DNA of 12,146 bases from DATEPR01 sp036279295 (lineage in GTDB: Bacteria > Actinomycetota > Actinomycetes > Mycobacteriales > Pseudonocardiaceae): NCBI GenBank assembly GCA_036279295.1, contig DASUJK010000257.1, forward strand, positions 1 to 12,146. The letters are read 5' to 3'. The notes beneath the pieces are model-generated. The model saw only the letters and a program-made list of their open reading frames with translations, did not search any database and was not told the DNA's origin. This document shows, in pieces, positions 1 to 6,793 of the stretch. The position numbers were made by a program, and so were the translations under genes. How positions within the stretch are numbered: the stretch's first letter is position 1; the number at the start of each line of letters is the position of its first letter.

Positions 1-1
1 A

Positions 2-171
2 CTGATGGCCAGCGCGGCCGAGCTGGGTCGGGTGGTGTTGGCCAACTGAGTCAACGGCCACGAACTGTTCCGCGTACTCCGGCGATTCGGCTACCGGCCC
101 GTTGAGATCGCGACGATCTTGTCGGCACCGAAGGAGTCCCAGTGGCCCAGCGCGGCGCGGCCGGTTAGTCG
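2..171 (+). pseudogene. Interrupted reading frame at left edge, product unknown
   Basis: The frame starting at position 2 reads LMASAAELGRVVLAN, then hits TGA at 47-49, then continues in the same frame as VNGHELFRVLRRFGYRPVEI up to about position 170. Third positions are strongly G/C on both sides of the stop, as expected for coding sequence in this genome. A TGG-to-TGA change in a once continuous gene would explain this. The alternative is that a normal gene ends at 49 and the rest is noncoding. I do not recognise a family. The gene extends beyond the left edge of the window, so its length is unknown. Confidence 0.35.
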
Positions 172-545
172 TTGGATGCCGCCGACTTCGTCGCCGAACT
201 CCTTGACCCAGCACTGTCTCCGCAAGCGTTTGCAGCGCCTGGCGCCGGCCACCGGGCGAACTCCGTGTGGCGTGGTGCCGAGCATGCGTTGGCCGAGTTG
301 GGATCGCGGCCGGAGGACGTGGTGCGCGGCCGGGAGTTGAGTACCGCGCTGGCAGGCCGACACGTGCGGAGCGGCGTTCGGGTACTGCCTGGCGGAGCGG
401 TACCCGACGTCGTGTTCACCGCGCCGAACTCGGTGTCGTTCCGCTGGAGCCAACTGGAAGCCGGGCAACAGGCGGAGATCGAGGACGCCGTGCTGGAGAG
501 CGCGACCCTGCTGCTCGACCATCTGGTCCGGCACCACCCGCCGAT
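172..545 (+). pseudogene. Coding-like fragment, unknown family, probably truncated
   Basis: The frame from a TTG at 172 gives a protein-like stretch beginning LDAADFVAELLDPAL and ending around LLDHLVRHHPPIG, with high G/C at third positions. It contains no motif I can assign. There is no ribosome binding site before 172, and the previous frame (positions 50-170) runs into it in a different phase. It may therefore be the frameshifted continuation of that gene. The open frame formally continues to 894, but beyond about 545 the minus strand carries a recognisable rhodanese remnant. The downstream part of this frame is therefore most likely antisense read-through, with a rearrangement junction near 540-545. 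It could also be a complete small gene with an unusual end. Confidence 0.4.
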
Positions 546-698
546 CGGCACCGATCCTGGGATCTCGCCCTCGGCCAGCCGGTTCGCGTGCGGCCGGATC
601 CACCAGCAGGGTGCCGGCCGCCCGTTGGCGTCGGCCTGCGCCGGCGTCACCCGGTCCAGTTCGGCGTGGGCCTGCGCCAGCATGTCGTCGACGGTCAT
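546..698 (-). pseudogene. Rhodanese-like protein, 5' remnant
   Basis: The minus strand from ATG at 698 reads MTVDDMLAQAHAELDRVTP and later LAEGEIPGSVPI. These are the start of an actinobacterial rhodanese-like (sulfurtransferase-fold) domain and the strand after its first conserved Asp-x-Arg. The expected LLVDIRP core is broken. The bases at 598-615 encode GTLLVD only in a shifted frame, so two compensating small indels flank this point. After GSVPI, near 545, homology stops before the region that would carry the active-site Cys. Only about 50 codons of a domain of roughly 100 remain. Members of this family often sit beside a cysteine dioxygenase gene, but I cannot show one here. No catalytic function is likely. 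Confidence 0.55.
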
Positions 699-867
699 CC
701 GCGTGGCGCCGAGATCAGGGCTTCGATGGTGGTCGGCACGTCCAGCAGGCTCTCGTACTCGCGGGTGGCCTCCCGCGGTTCGTGAGGCGTCCACTGGTGG
801 CGTTCGGCTGCGCGGCCGGCGACAGGCGTTGACGACCGGAGCTGGACGCCACCAACAGCAGGTCAAC
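695..867 (-). pseudogene. C-terminal remnant of the gene upstream of the rhodanese
   Basis: On the minus strand a protein-like tail, EATREYESLLDVPTTIEAL followed by ISAPRG, ends in TGA at 697-695. That stop overlaps the rhodanese start codon as ATGA, a typical translational-coupling junction, so these were once operon partners. Further upstream on the minus strand (to about 867) VDLLLVASSSG appears in a different frame, which implies another frameshift near 800-820. The family is not recognised. Beyond 867 on the minus strand nothing protein-like can be followed. Confidence 0.35.
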
Positions 868-1069
868 GGCCCTGTTCCGGCACGCCAACAATGACGTGGT
901 CACCTGCCCATGGTGGTATGCCGAGCCATGTCGAAAAATGTGTCCCACGATGTCGACGTCGCTCGGTGACCGATCAGTTCGGAGCACGACAGCCATGTCA
1001 CCTGATCGAGCGATGGCGGGCGGGTGGCCCGCTCGGTGCCTGGTCACGGGCGGACGACACAATGGCCAG

Positions 1070-1909
1070 GTGACCGAGACGCGGGGCGACGACAAGACGG
1101 TGGAAGTCACAGCGGATGTTGATGTTGCGGACCTGGTCGTGCACATGGCGGGCGTGAGCGTCCGGCGCGGCAAGACGGATCTGCTCACCGGCCTCGACTG
1201 GTCGGTCGAACTGGACGAGCGCTGGGTCGTGCTCGGCCCCAACGGCGCCGGCAAGACGACGCTGCTGCGGATCGCGGGCGCCGAGTTGCACCCGACCAGT
1301 GGGCTGGCCTACGTGCTGGGTGAGCGGATCGGCAGGACCGACCTGTTCGAGCTGCGTCCCCGGATCGGCCTGAGCAGCGCGTCACTTGCCGCTCGCGTCC
1401 CGGCCGAGGAACTGGTGTCCGACGTGGTGGTCAGCGCAGGCTACGCGGTGCTCGGCCGGTGGCGTGAGGCCTACGAGTCGATGGACACCGACCGGGCGGG
1501 CGACCTGCTGACCGCGATGGGCATCGGACACCTCGGCGAGCGTACGTTCGGCACGCTGTCCGAGGGGGAGCGCAAGCGCGCCCTGATCGCGCGGGCGCTG
1601 ATGACCGACCCGGAGATGCTGCTGCTGGACGAGCCGGCCGCGGGCCTGGACCTGGGTGGCCGCGAGGACCTGGTGGCCCGCCTGTCCACGCTCGCGCTGG
1701 ACCCGGACGCGCCGGCCACCGTGCTGGTCACGCACCACGTCGAGGAGATCCCGCCCGGGTTCACCCACGCCCTGCTGCTGCGTGAGGGCCGGGCCGTCGC
1801 CCAGGGCCTGCTGGACGACGTGATCACGGCGGACAATCTGTCGGCGACGTTCGGCCAGCGACTGATGTTGGAACGCTCCGGTGGGCGCTTCTTCGCGCGC
1901 CGGGAGTGA
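1070..1909 (+). CDS. ABC transporter ATP-binding protein (COG1119/ModF-like, Rv3041c-type)
   Basis: This is a 279-residue soluble ATPase with Walker A GPNGAGKT (residues 56-63), ABC signature LSEGE (163-167), Walker B MLLLDEP (183-189) and switch histidines in VTHHVEE (around 222). These motifs are intact, so it should hydrolyse ATP. No permease or substrate-binding gene is adjacent. It therefore either energises a transporter encoded elsewhere or does a non-transport job; the substrate is unknown. I chose GTG at 1070, which gives MTETRGDDK. The upstream open frame (from 896) reads poorly and lacks a ribosome binding site. The start site itself also has only a weak Shine-Dalgarno, and ATG at 1145 is a possible shorter start. 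Positions 868-1069 hold no gene I can support and may contain its promoter. It leads a plus-strand run shared with the mycobacterial echA17 region. Confidence 0.9.
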   Translation: MTETRGDDKTVEVTADVDVADLVVHMAGVSVRRGKTDLLTGLDWSVELDERWVVLGPNGAGKTTLLRIAGAELHPTSGLAYVLGERIGRTDLFELRPRIGLSSASLAARVPAEELVSDVVVSAGYAVLGRWREAYESMDTDRAGDLLTAMGIGHLGERTFGTLSEGERKRALIARALMTDPEMLLLDEPAAGLDLGGREDLVARLSTLALDPDAPATVLVTHHVEEIPPGFTHALLLREGRAVAQGLLDDVITADNLSATFGQRLMLERSGGRFFARRE

Positions 1910-1915
1910 CAACCG

Positions 1916-1945
1916 TGCACACAGGCGTGTACCGCGCGGTAGCCT
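1916..1945 (+). promoter_or_regulatory. Possible promoter of the hydratase gene
   Basis: TGCACA at 1916-1921 and TAGCCT at 1940-1945 are separated by 18 bp. They fit a relaxed actinobacterial housekeeping -35/-10 pair in the 93-bp gap before the enoyl-CoA hydratase. This is a pattern match only, and the hydratase could instead be read through from the ABC gene. Confidence 0.3.
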
Positions 1946-1988
1946 GCCGCGCGGGTGGGTAGCAGTACTGCGGTCGACAGAACTGCGT

Positions 1989-1996
1989 GGGAGGAG
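1989..1996 (+). promoter_or_regulatory. Ribosome binding site that fixes the hydratase start
   Basis: GGGAGGAG lies 6 nt before GTG at 2003. It favours that start over the in-frame GTG at 1955, which would add an extra N-terminal tail that does not look like the family. Confidence 0.7.
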
Positions 1997-2002
1997 ACAT
2001 CG

Positions 2003-2782
2003 GTGGGTGAGTTCGTCAACCTTGAGGTCGACGGTGCGATCGGCACGATCCGGTTGGACCGGCCGCCGGTCAACGCGCTGAACAAGCAGATGCAGGACGA
2101 GATCCTGGCAGCCGCGACCGAGGCCACCCAGCGGGCCGATGTCCGCGCGGTGATCGTCTACGGCGGACAGAAGGCGTTCGCGGGCGGCGCCGACATCAAG
2201 GAGATGGCCGACCTCACCTATGCCGACATGGCAGCGCGGGCGCACCAGCTCTCCGCGTCGTTCACCGCCGTGGCGCAGATCCCCAAGCCCACCGTCGCCG
2301 CGGTCACCGGCTACGCCCTCGGTGGCGGCCTTGAACTGGCGATGTGCTGCGACCGCAGGATCGTCGGCGACAACGTCCGCCTCGGCCAGCCGGAAATCCT
2401 GCTCGGCATCATCCCCGGCGCGGGCGGCACCCAGCGGCTGGCTCGGCTGGTCGGTCCGGCCAAGGCGAAGGACCTGGTGTTCACCGGCCGCTACGTGCGG
2501 GCCGACGAAGCTCTTGCCATCGGTCTCGCCGACGAGATCGTGGCCCCCGACGACGTGTATTCGGCAGCGCGCACCTGGGCCGAGCAGTTCGCTGCCGGCC
2601 CCGCCGTCGCGCTGGCCGCAGCGAAGGCCGCCATCGACGGTGGTCTGGACGGTGACCTGGCCAGCGGGCTCAAGCTGGAAAGCCACCTCTTCGCCGCGCT
2701 GTTCGCGACCGAGGACAAGCGGGACGGCATGCACTCGTTCATCGAGAACGGACCTGGCAAGGCCACCTTCACCGGGAAGTGA
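2003..2782 (+). CDS. Enoyl-CoA hydratase/isomerase (crotonase family, EchA17-like)
   Basis: This 259-residue enzyme has the usual crotonase length. It carries the CoA/oxyanion-hole segments AFAGGADIKEM (58-68) and GYALGGGLELAMCCD (103-117), then LGQPEILLGIIPGAGGTQRL. Both acidic residues of true hydratases are present: Glu111 and Glu131 align with the catalytic Glu pair of mammalian mitochondrial enoyl-CoA hydratase. It should hydrate trans-2-enoyl-CoA to 3-hydroxyacyl-CoA in fatty acid breakdown, in the cytosol. The gene begins with GTG behind a strong ribosome binding site and is followed 12 nt later by a methyltransferase. The same pairing (echA17 beside a methyltransferase) exists in M. 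tuberculosis. A direct role in glucan acylation is speculative. Confidence 0.93.
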   Translation: MGEFVNLEVDGAIGTIRLDRPPVNALNKQMQDEILAAATEATQRADVRAVIVYGGQKAFAGGADIKEMADLTYADMAARAHQLSASFTAVAQIPKPTVAAVTGYALGGGLELAMCCDRRIVGDNVRLGQPEILLGIIPGAGGTQRLARLVGPAKAKDLVFTGRYVRADEALAIGLADEIVAPDDVYSAARTWAEQFAAGPAVALAAAKAAIDGGLDGDLASGLKLESHLFAALFATEDKRDGMHSFIENGPGKATFTGK

Positions 2783-2794
2783 GGTCACGGCAGC

Positions 2795-3751
2795 ATGAAT
2801 GACCCCGAACCCAATCCACACGCTACCGCCGAACAGGTCCGCGCGGCCTGGTCGGACCCTAAGCTGGCGAACGTGCTGTACCACGACTGGGAGGCGGACA
2901 ACTACGACGAGAAGTGGTCGATCTCGTACGACGAGCGCTGCATCGACTACGCCGTCGGCCGCTTCCGTGCCGTGGCGGGCGACCAGGGCTGGCCGTACGG
3001 CCGGGCGATGGAACTGGGCAGTGGGACAGGCTTCTTCCTACTGAACCTGATGCAGGGCGGCGTGATCGAGAAGGGCTCGGTGACCGATCTGTCGCCGGGC
3101 ATGGTCCAGGTCGCCCTGAACAACGCCGAACACCTCGGCCTGCCGGTGGACGGCAGGGTCGCCGACGCGGAGCGGATTCCCTACGAGGACGAGACATTCG
3201 ATCTTGTCGTCGGGCATGCCGTGCTGCACCACATTCCGGACGTGCCGACCGCGCTGCGTGAGGTCATGCGTGTGCTCAAGCCGGGCGGTCGGTTCGTGTT
3301 CGCCGGTGAGCCGACCAAGATCGGCGACAGGTACGCGCGCCGCCTCGGCCAGGCCACCTGGTTCCTGACCACGAACCTGACCCGGCTGCCGGTGTTGAAC
3401 GCCTGGCGGCGGTCGCAGGCCGAACTGGACTCGTCGTCCCGTGCGGCAGCGCTGGAAGCCGTCGTGGACCTGCACACCTTCGACCCGGCCGACCTGGAGC
3501 GGATGGCCCGTGCCGCCGGTGCCCGCCAGGTGAAGGCGGTCACCGAGGAATTGTCGGCCGCACTGTTCGGCTGGCCGGTGCGCACGTTCGAGGCCGCGGT
3601 GCAGCGGGACAAACTGGGCTTCGGCTGGGCGATGTTCGCCTACCGGGCATGGCAGCGACTGTCCTGGTTGGACGAGAACGTGCTCGCCAAGGTCATGCCA
3701 CGCGAGCTGTTCTACAACGCACTGATCACCGGGACGAAACCGGCCAACTGA
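2795..3751 (+). CDS. Class I SAM-dependent methyltransferase (Rv3038c-type)
   Basis: This 318-residue cytosolic protein has a UbiE/Methyltransf_11-type Rossmann core: motif I MELGSGTGFF (72-81), acidic residue Asp98 in TDLSPGM, then ERIPYEDETFDLVVGHAVLHH and VLKPGGRFVFAGEP. The C-terminal third (roughly residues 190-318) lies outside the core and ends in MPRELFYNALITGTKP; it probably shapes substrate binding. The ATG at 2795 follows GAGG by about 10 nt, and the gene sits 12 nt after the hydratase. The stop of this gene is 3 nt from the next start, so the next gene is probably translationally coupled. The methyl acceptor is not deducible. Sugar hydroxyls of a methylated polysaccharide are a candidate given the neighbours, but a lipid or small molecule is equally possible. 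Confidence 0.88.
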   Translation: MNDPEPNPHATAEQVRAAWSDPKLANVLYHDWEADNYDEKWSISYDERCIDYAVGRFRAVAGDQGWPYGRAMELGSGTGFFLLNLMQGGVIEKGSVTDLSPGMVQVALNNAEHLGLPVDGRVADAERIPYEDETFDLVVGHAVLHHIPDVPTALREVMRVLKPGGRFVFAGEPTKIGDRYARRLGQATWFLTTNLTRLPVLNAWRRSQAELDSSSRAAALEAVVDLHTFDPADLERMARAAGARQVKAVTEELSAALFGWPVRTFEAAVQRDKLGFGWAMFAYRAWQRLSWLDENVLAKVMPRELFYNALITGTKPAN

Positions 3752-3754
3752 TCC

Positions 3755-4930
3755 GTGGCATACAGCTTCACCGCCGATGACGTCGTGTTCCTGCGCTCGG
3801 CGGCAGGTGCTGACGCGCTCGCCGCGCTGGCCGCCCTGCCGCTGACGGCAGCGAGCCGCCTGACCGACGCCGGCACCGCGAGGGCCGTGGCGGGGGACCG
3901 GTTCGCCGCGACGCTGGAGACCGCCGTGCTGCGCAGGCGGGCGACGGTCAAACTGGGCGATCCGGCCGCCTGGCTGCTGTGCGACGCCGCGCTGCAACAG
4001 GCCACGCCGACCGCTGTCGCCAGGCACCGGGCCACCCGGTTGCGCAACCGGGACGTGCACGACGTGACGTGCTCGATCGGCGCCGATCTCGTCGAACTGG
4101 CCGTCGTGGCGGGGCGTTGTGTCGGGTCGGATCTGGACGAGGTGCGGCTGGCGATGGCGGCGGCCAACTGTGCCCATTTCGGTGTCGACCCGCTGCTGGT
4201 GCGGGCGGACGCGCTGCGTCCGGTCACGCGGGACACGGCCGTGCTAGCCGATCCGGCTCGCCGGGACGATACCGGTCGCCGTCGCTGGCACCCGGACGGC
4301 CTGGTGCCGCCGTTGCCCGAGTTGGTGGCCGCGTATCCCGGTCGGGATCTGGTGGTCAAGTGTGCGCCGGGACTGGACTTCGCCGCCGTGCCGTGGGCGG
4401 CGGAGATCGAACTGGTGTCGCTGGACGGCGCGGTACGCGAGGCCTGCCTGTGGACCGGCTCGCTGGCGACCGCGGGAATCAGCCGCAGGGCAACGGTTCT
4501 CCGTGGTACACAGTGGACTATCACGGACGCGGAGCCGGACGACTGTCCGGTTCGGCCGGTCGGTGAGTGGCTGATCGATCCGGACGGAGCCGTGGTCCGC
4601 GCGGGACTGGTGCGGCACTACGCGGCCCGGCACGGCCTCGGGCAGCTGGACCCGAGGATCGCCTACCTGACCGGGGACACGCCACCGCCCGGTACCAGGG
4701 CGTTCCGGGTGCTGGACCACGGCCGGTACAGCGAGAAGACGCTGCGCGCGACACTCCGGTCGTTCGACGTCGGGTCGCTGGAGATCCTGGTGCGTGGCCT
4801 GGCCGTGCAACCGGACGAACTGCGCAAGCGGCTGCGGCTGAGCGGATCGGTGTCGGCCACCGTCGTGCTCACCCGGATCGGTGACACCCCGACCGCGTTC
4901 CTCTGTGAGGCCCACCCAGCCGTGGATTAA
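3755..4930 (+). CDS. THUMP-like domain SAM-dependent methyltransferase (Rv3037c-type)
   Basis: This 391-residue protein is built as an N-terminal helical region, a class I methyltransferase core and a C-terminal THUMP-like domain. In the core I see motif I DVTCSIGADLVELA (103-116), acidic Asp126 in GSDLDEVRLAMA, and VLADPARRD (163-171) in the motif IV position. The C-terminal part includes GEWLIDPDGAVVRAGLVRHY (270-289) and YSEKTLRATLRSFDVGSLEI (325-344). THUMP domains usually bind structured RNA, which would suggest RNA modification. The mycobacterial orthologue has however been proposed as a sugar methyltransferase of MGLP synthesis, so the substrate is open. It starts with GTG 3 nt after the previous stop with only a weak ribosome binding site, consistent with coupled translation. 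Confidence 0.87.
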   Translation: MAYSFTADDVVFLRSAAGADALAALAALPLTAASRLTDAGTARAVAGDRFAATLETAVLRRRATVKLGDPAAWLLCDAALQQATPTAVARHRATRLRNRDVHDVTCSIGADLVELAVVAGRCVGSDLDEVRLAMAAANCAHFGVDPLLVRADALRPVTRDTAVLADPARRDDTGRRRWHPDGLVPPLPELVAAYPGRDLVVKCAPGLDFAAVPWAAEIELVSLDGAVREACLWTGSLATAGISRRATVLRGTQWTITDAEPDDCPVRPVGEWLIDPDGAVVRAGLVRHYAARHGLGQLDPRIAYLTGDTPPPGTRAFRVLDHGRYSEKTLRATLRSFDVGSLEILVRGLAVQPDELRKRLRLSGSVSATVVLTRIGDTPTAFLCEAHPAVD

Positions 4931-4940
4931 CGTGTGTCGA

Positions 4941-5711
4941 ATGACGTCGATGTGGGGATCGCCGCTGGCCGAGCGTGTCGGTTCGTGGCGGCGGTCGCGC
5001 CGGGACCCGATGCAGACCAGGCTGTGCACGGTGGACTCGCTGCGCTGGGTGATCCGGCACCGGGCGTACACGCCGTGGTACCTGGTGCGGTACTGGCGGC
5101 TGCTGCGGTTCCGACTGGCCAACCCGCACGTCATCCTGCGCGGCATGGTGTTCCTCGGCAAGCACGTCGAACTGCACTGCCGACCCGGTTACGGGCGGCT
5201 GGAGATCGGCCGCTGGGTGCACATCGGCGACGGCAACTCGATCCGCTGCCACGAGGGTTCACTGCGGATCGGGGACAAGGCGGTGTTCGGCAAGGACAAC
5301 ACCGTGAACTGCTACCTGGACATCGAACTTGGCGCGTCGACACTCGTCGCCGACTGGGTCTACATCTGCGACTTCGACCACGTCACGTCGGACATCAACG
5401 TGCCCATCAAGGACCAGGGCATCGTGAAGGCACCGGTCCGCATCGGGCCGGACACGTGGATCGGCACCAAGGTCAGCGTGCTGCGTGGCACCAGGGTCGG
5501 CCGCGGCTGCGTACTCGGCGCGCACGCGGTCGTGCGCGGCGACATCCCGGACTACGCCATCGCCGTCGGCACACCGGCTCGGGTGGTCCGCGACCGCAGG
5601 GCCGACTACGAGGCAGCCGCCGAGCAGCGCGCCGCCGTGGCCGACATGGCCCGCAAGGCAGCGGTGGCGCTGGAGGAGGCGAATCAGGCCGCCGGGACCG
5701 CCCACTCCTGA
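4941..5711 (+). CDS. Hexapeptide-repeat (LbH) acyltransferase (Rv3034c-type)
   Basis: This 256-residue protein has a left-handed beta-helix acyltransferase domain spanning about residues 85-215. Imperfect hexapeptide turns are visible (LEIGRWVHIGDGNSIRC, LRIGDKAVFGKDN, VRIGPDTWIGTKVSVLRGTR), and the domain closes with AIAVGTPARVV. His147 in CDFDH is the likely general base for O-acyl transfer from an acyl-CoA. An N-terminal basic, aromatic-rich stretch (35-60) may touch the membrane or the polysaccharide. ATG at 4941 gives MTSMWGSPLA; GTG at 4932 is an alternative three codons upstream. The gene follows the THUMP-like gene by 10 nt. In mycobacteria this family member is proposed to acetylate MGLP, which fits here. 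The last ten codons lie in the 27-bp repeat described below. Confidence 0.87.
   Translation: MTSMWGSPLAERVGSWRRSRRDPMQTRLCTVDSLRWVIRHRAYTPWYLVRYWRLLRFRLANPHVILRGMVFLGKHVELHCRPGYGRLEIGRWVHIGDGNSIRCHEGSLRIGDKAVFGKDNTVNCYLDIELGASTLVADWVYICDFDHVTSDINVPIKDQGIVKAPVRIGPDTWIGTKVSVLRGTRVGRGCVLGAHAVVRGDIPDYAIAVGTPARVVRDRRADYEAAAEQRAAVADMARKAAVALEEANQAAGTAHS
5679..5705 (+). repeat. 27-bp direct repeat, left copy
   Basis: This copy forms the last nine sense codons but one of the acyltransferase gene (ANQAAGTAH, then Ser and stop). It matches 6118-6144 at 26 of 27 positions in the same orientation; the single difference is C at 5699 versus G at 6138. The two copies bracket the MazG-like gene and are 439 bp apart from start to start. 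Confidence 0.85.
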
Positions 5712-5737
5712 CCCCTACCGGCCAGTTCGTCGATCGA

Positions 5738-6073
5738 TCACTCGGGCAGCGGTGGTTCGGCGATCCTGTGGAGCACACCGTTGGAGTCCCGGCGGTAGAC
5801 ACGAGCGCTGTTCTTGGCCATCTTGTTCTCGACCTCGGAGTTCAGATCGAGCTGATTCATCTCTGCCAGGGCCATCACGTAGATGACGATGTCGGCGAGT
5901 TCCTCGCCGAGGTCGGGCAGGTGTTTGCGCCACGCGGTGAATGCTTCGCCGACCTCAGCCGTGAGCAGCCCGAACTCCAGCGCGACATCGGTCGTGTTGA
6001 ACCCCTTGTCGATCTTGTTGCTCCAGGCGAGTTTCTGGGCGAGGCCGATCTCCAAGGCTGCTCCCGCGTGCAT
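5738..6073 (-). CDS. MazG-like nucleotide pyrophosphohydrolase
   Basis: This 111-residue, single-domain all-alpha NTP-PPase has the family metal-binding pattern ExxE-(14 residues)-ExxD: Glu40 and Glu43 in TAEVGEAF, Glu58 and Asp61 in EELADIVIY. Such proteins hydrolyse (often noncanonical) NTPs to NMP and pyrophosphate; the substrate here is unknown. A conserved basic segment, KMAKNSARVYRR, follows. The length matches stand-alone MazG-like proteins rather than full two-domain MazG. The start is ATG at 6073. G+C counted by hand over 5761-6060 is 183/300 (61%), below the roughly 71% of sampled acyltransferase sequence next door, and the gene is bracketed by direct repeats. Both suggest acquisition. 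It converges on the acyltransferase gene with a 26-nt gap in which I see no hairpin. Confidence 0.88.
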   Translation of the reverse strand: MHAGAALEIGLAQKLAWSNKIDKGFNTTDVALEFGLLTAEVGEAFTAWRKHLPDLGEELADIVIYVMALAEMNQLDLNSEVENKMAKNSARVYRRDSNGVLHRIAEPPLPE

Positions 6074-6117
6074 CGGTGTCGCTGATGACGGTGGAGCGTA
6101 GTCGCATGCGGATGGTC

Positions 6118-6144
6118 GCGAATCAGGCCGCCGGGACGGCCCAC
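6118..6144 (+). repeat. 27-bp direct repeat, right copy
   Basis: This is the second copy of the repeat at 5679-5705. On the minus strand it encodes the last six residues of the sortase (WAVPAA) and its stop. Read on the plus strand in the acyltransferase phase it gives ANQAAGTAH and is followed by ACG TAG, so it too would end one codon later. The one-base difference between the copies is silent in both reading frames. Confidence 0.85.
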
Positions 6145-6773
6145 ACGTAGACGTTGTCGTCGTACGAGTGGATGTTGGCGTCGAACCGGCCGCCGCAGGT
6201 GACCAGCACGAGTCTGCGGGGCCCGGTCGGGCCGGCGAACACGGCCGGATCCACGCCGGTCGTCTTGTCCGTGACCTCGGTCGACGTGACCGTCCACGTG
6301 GTTGCCGCGCCCGTGCCGTCGACCGTGGTGATCGTGGCGCCCCGGGGGACCGATGCCAGGTCGTGGAAGGCGCCGTTGCCCTGGCCGACGTAGTTGACGT
6401 GGCCGACCAGGGTGGTCGTGCCGGCCGTCGCCGCCAGCGGTGCGCCGCCGGTCCAGATGCCGGCGCGGTGCACGTCGGCGGGCGGTTCCAGCTGGTCGGC
6501 CACCACGGTGGCGGCGACGACCGGGATGTCCACCTGGTTGACCGCCGCGATGCTCACCGTTTTCGGCCTGCCGGTTCGTGGCGCCACCTGGTGTACGGCG
6601 GCGATGTGCTGCGGTGGGGCTGACCGCGCGGGCGGTAGCGGGGCCGTCGGCGGGGCGCTCACCGGGTGGGAGCGCAGGAAGACGATGCCGGCGGCCACGC
6701 CGGCCGCCAGCAGTAGGACGGCCAGCGTGACCAGCAGCCGGGTCGGCCAGTCTGTGGTCTTGCTGCTGGTCAC
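6123..6773 (-). CDS. Class F-like sortase
   Basis: This 216-residue membrane-anchored transpeptidase has an N-terminal transmembrane helix (about residues 12-33), a Pro/Ala-rich stalk (38-70), then the sortase beta-barrel. The catalytic His is in TLVGHVNY (His125) and the Cys in LVTCGGRFD (Cys193). The barrel ends in DNVYVWA. The TCGG-FD...DNVYV ending is typical of actinobacterial class F sortases. The active-site Arg is not obvious. Many relatives have an Arg shortly before the final strand, where this protein reads HSYDDN, so Arg196 or another residue would have to serve. GTG at 6773 follows GAGGA by 8 nt and lies 20 nt after the stop of the membrane-protein gene, so the two form an operon. 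It would act outside the membrane, joining proteins to peptidoglycan or to each other. Confidence 0.88.
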   Translation of the reverse strand: MTSSKTTDWPTRLLVTLAVLLLAAGVAAGIVFLRSHPVSAPPTAPLPPARSAPPQHIAAVHQVAPRTGRPKTVSIAAVNQVDIPVVAATVVADQLEPPADVHRAGIWTGGAPLAATAGTTTLVGHVNYVGQGNGAFHDLASVPRGATITTVDGTGAATTWTVTSTEVTDKTTGVDPAVFAGPTGPRRLVLVTCGGRFDANIHSYDDNVYVWAVPAA

Positions 6774-6793
6774 GGACCGTGTCCTCGTGTTGA

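Noticed and set aside
1382..2884. A 500-codon minus-strand open frame covering the ABC and hydratase genes
   Set aside because: It is antisense to two genes with clear family motifs. Its translation is Arg/Gly/His-rich without motifs, as expected of the complementary frame in high-G+C DNA.
3038..4177. A 379-codon minus-strand open frame opposite the two plus-strand methyltransferases
   Set aside because: It is the complement of genes with intact SAM-binding motifs, with no motif or ribosome binding site of its own.
5712..5737. A terminator between the acyltransferase and mazG
   Set aside because: The 26-nt gap holds only a short CGATCGATC self-complementary run and no stable stem-loop.
4934..6085. 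A 383-codon plus-strand open frame overlapping the acyltransferase and running through the mazG region
   Set aside because: It is out of frame with the well-supported hexapeptide acyltransferase, antisense to mazG, and low in protein-like features.
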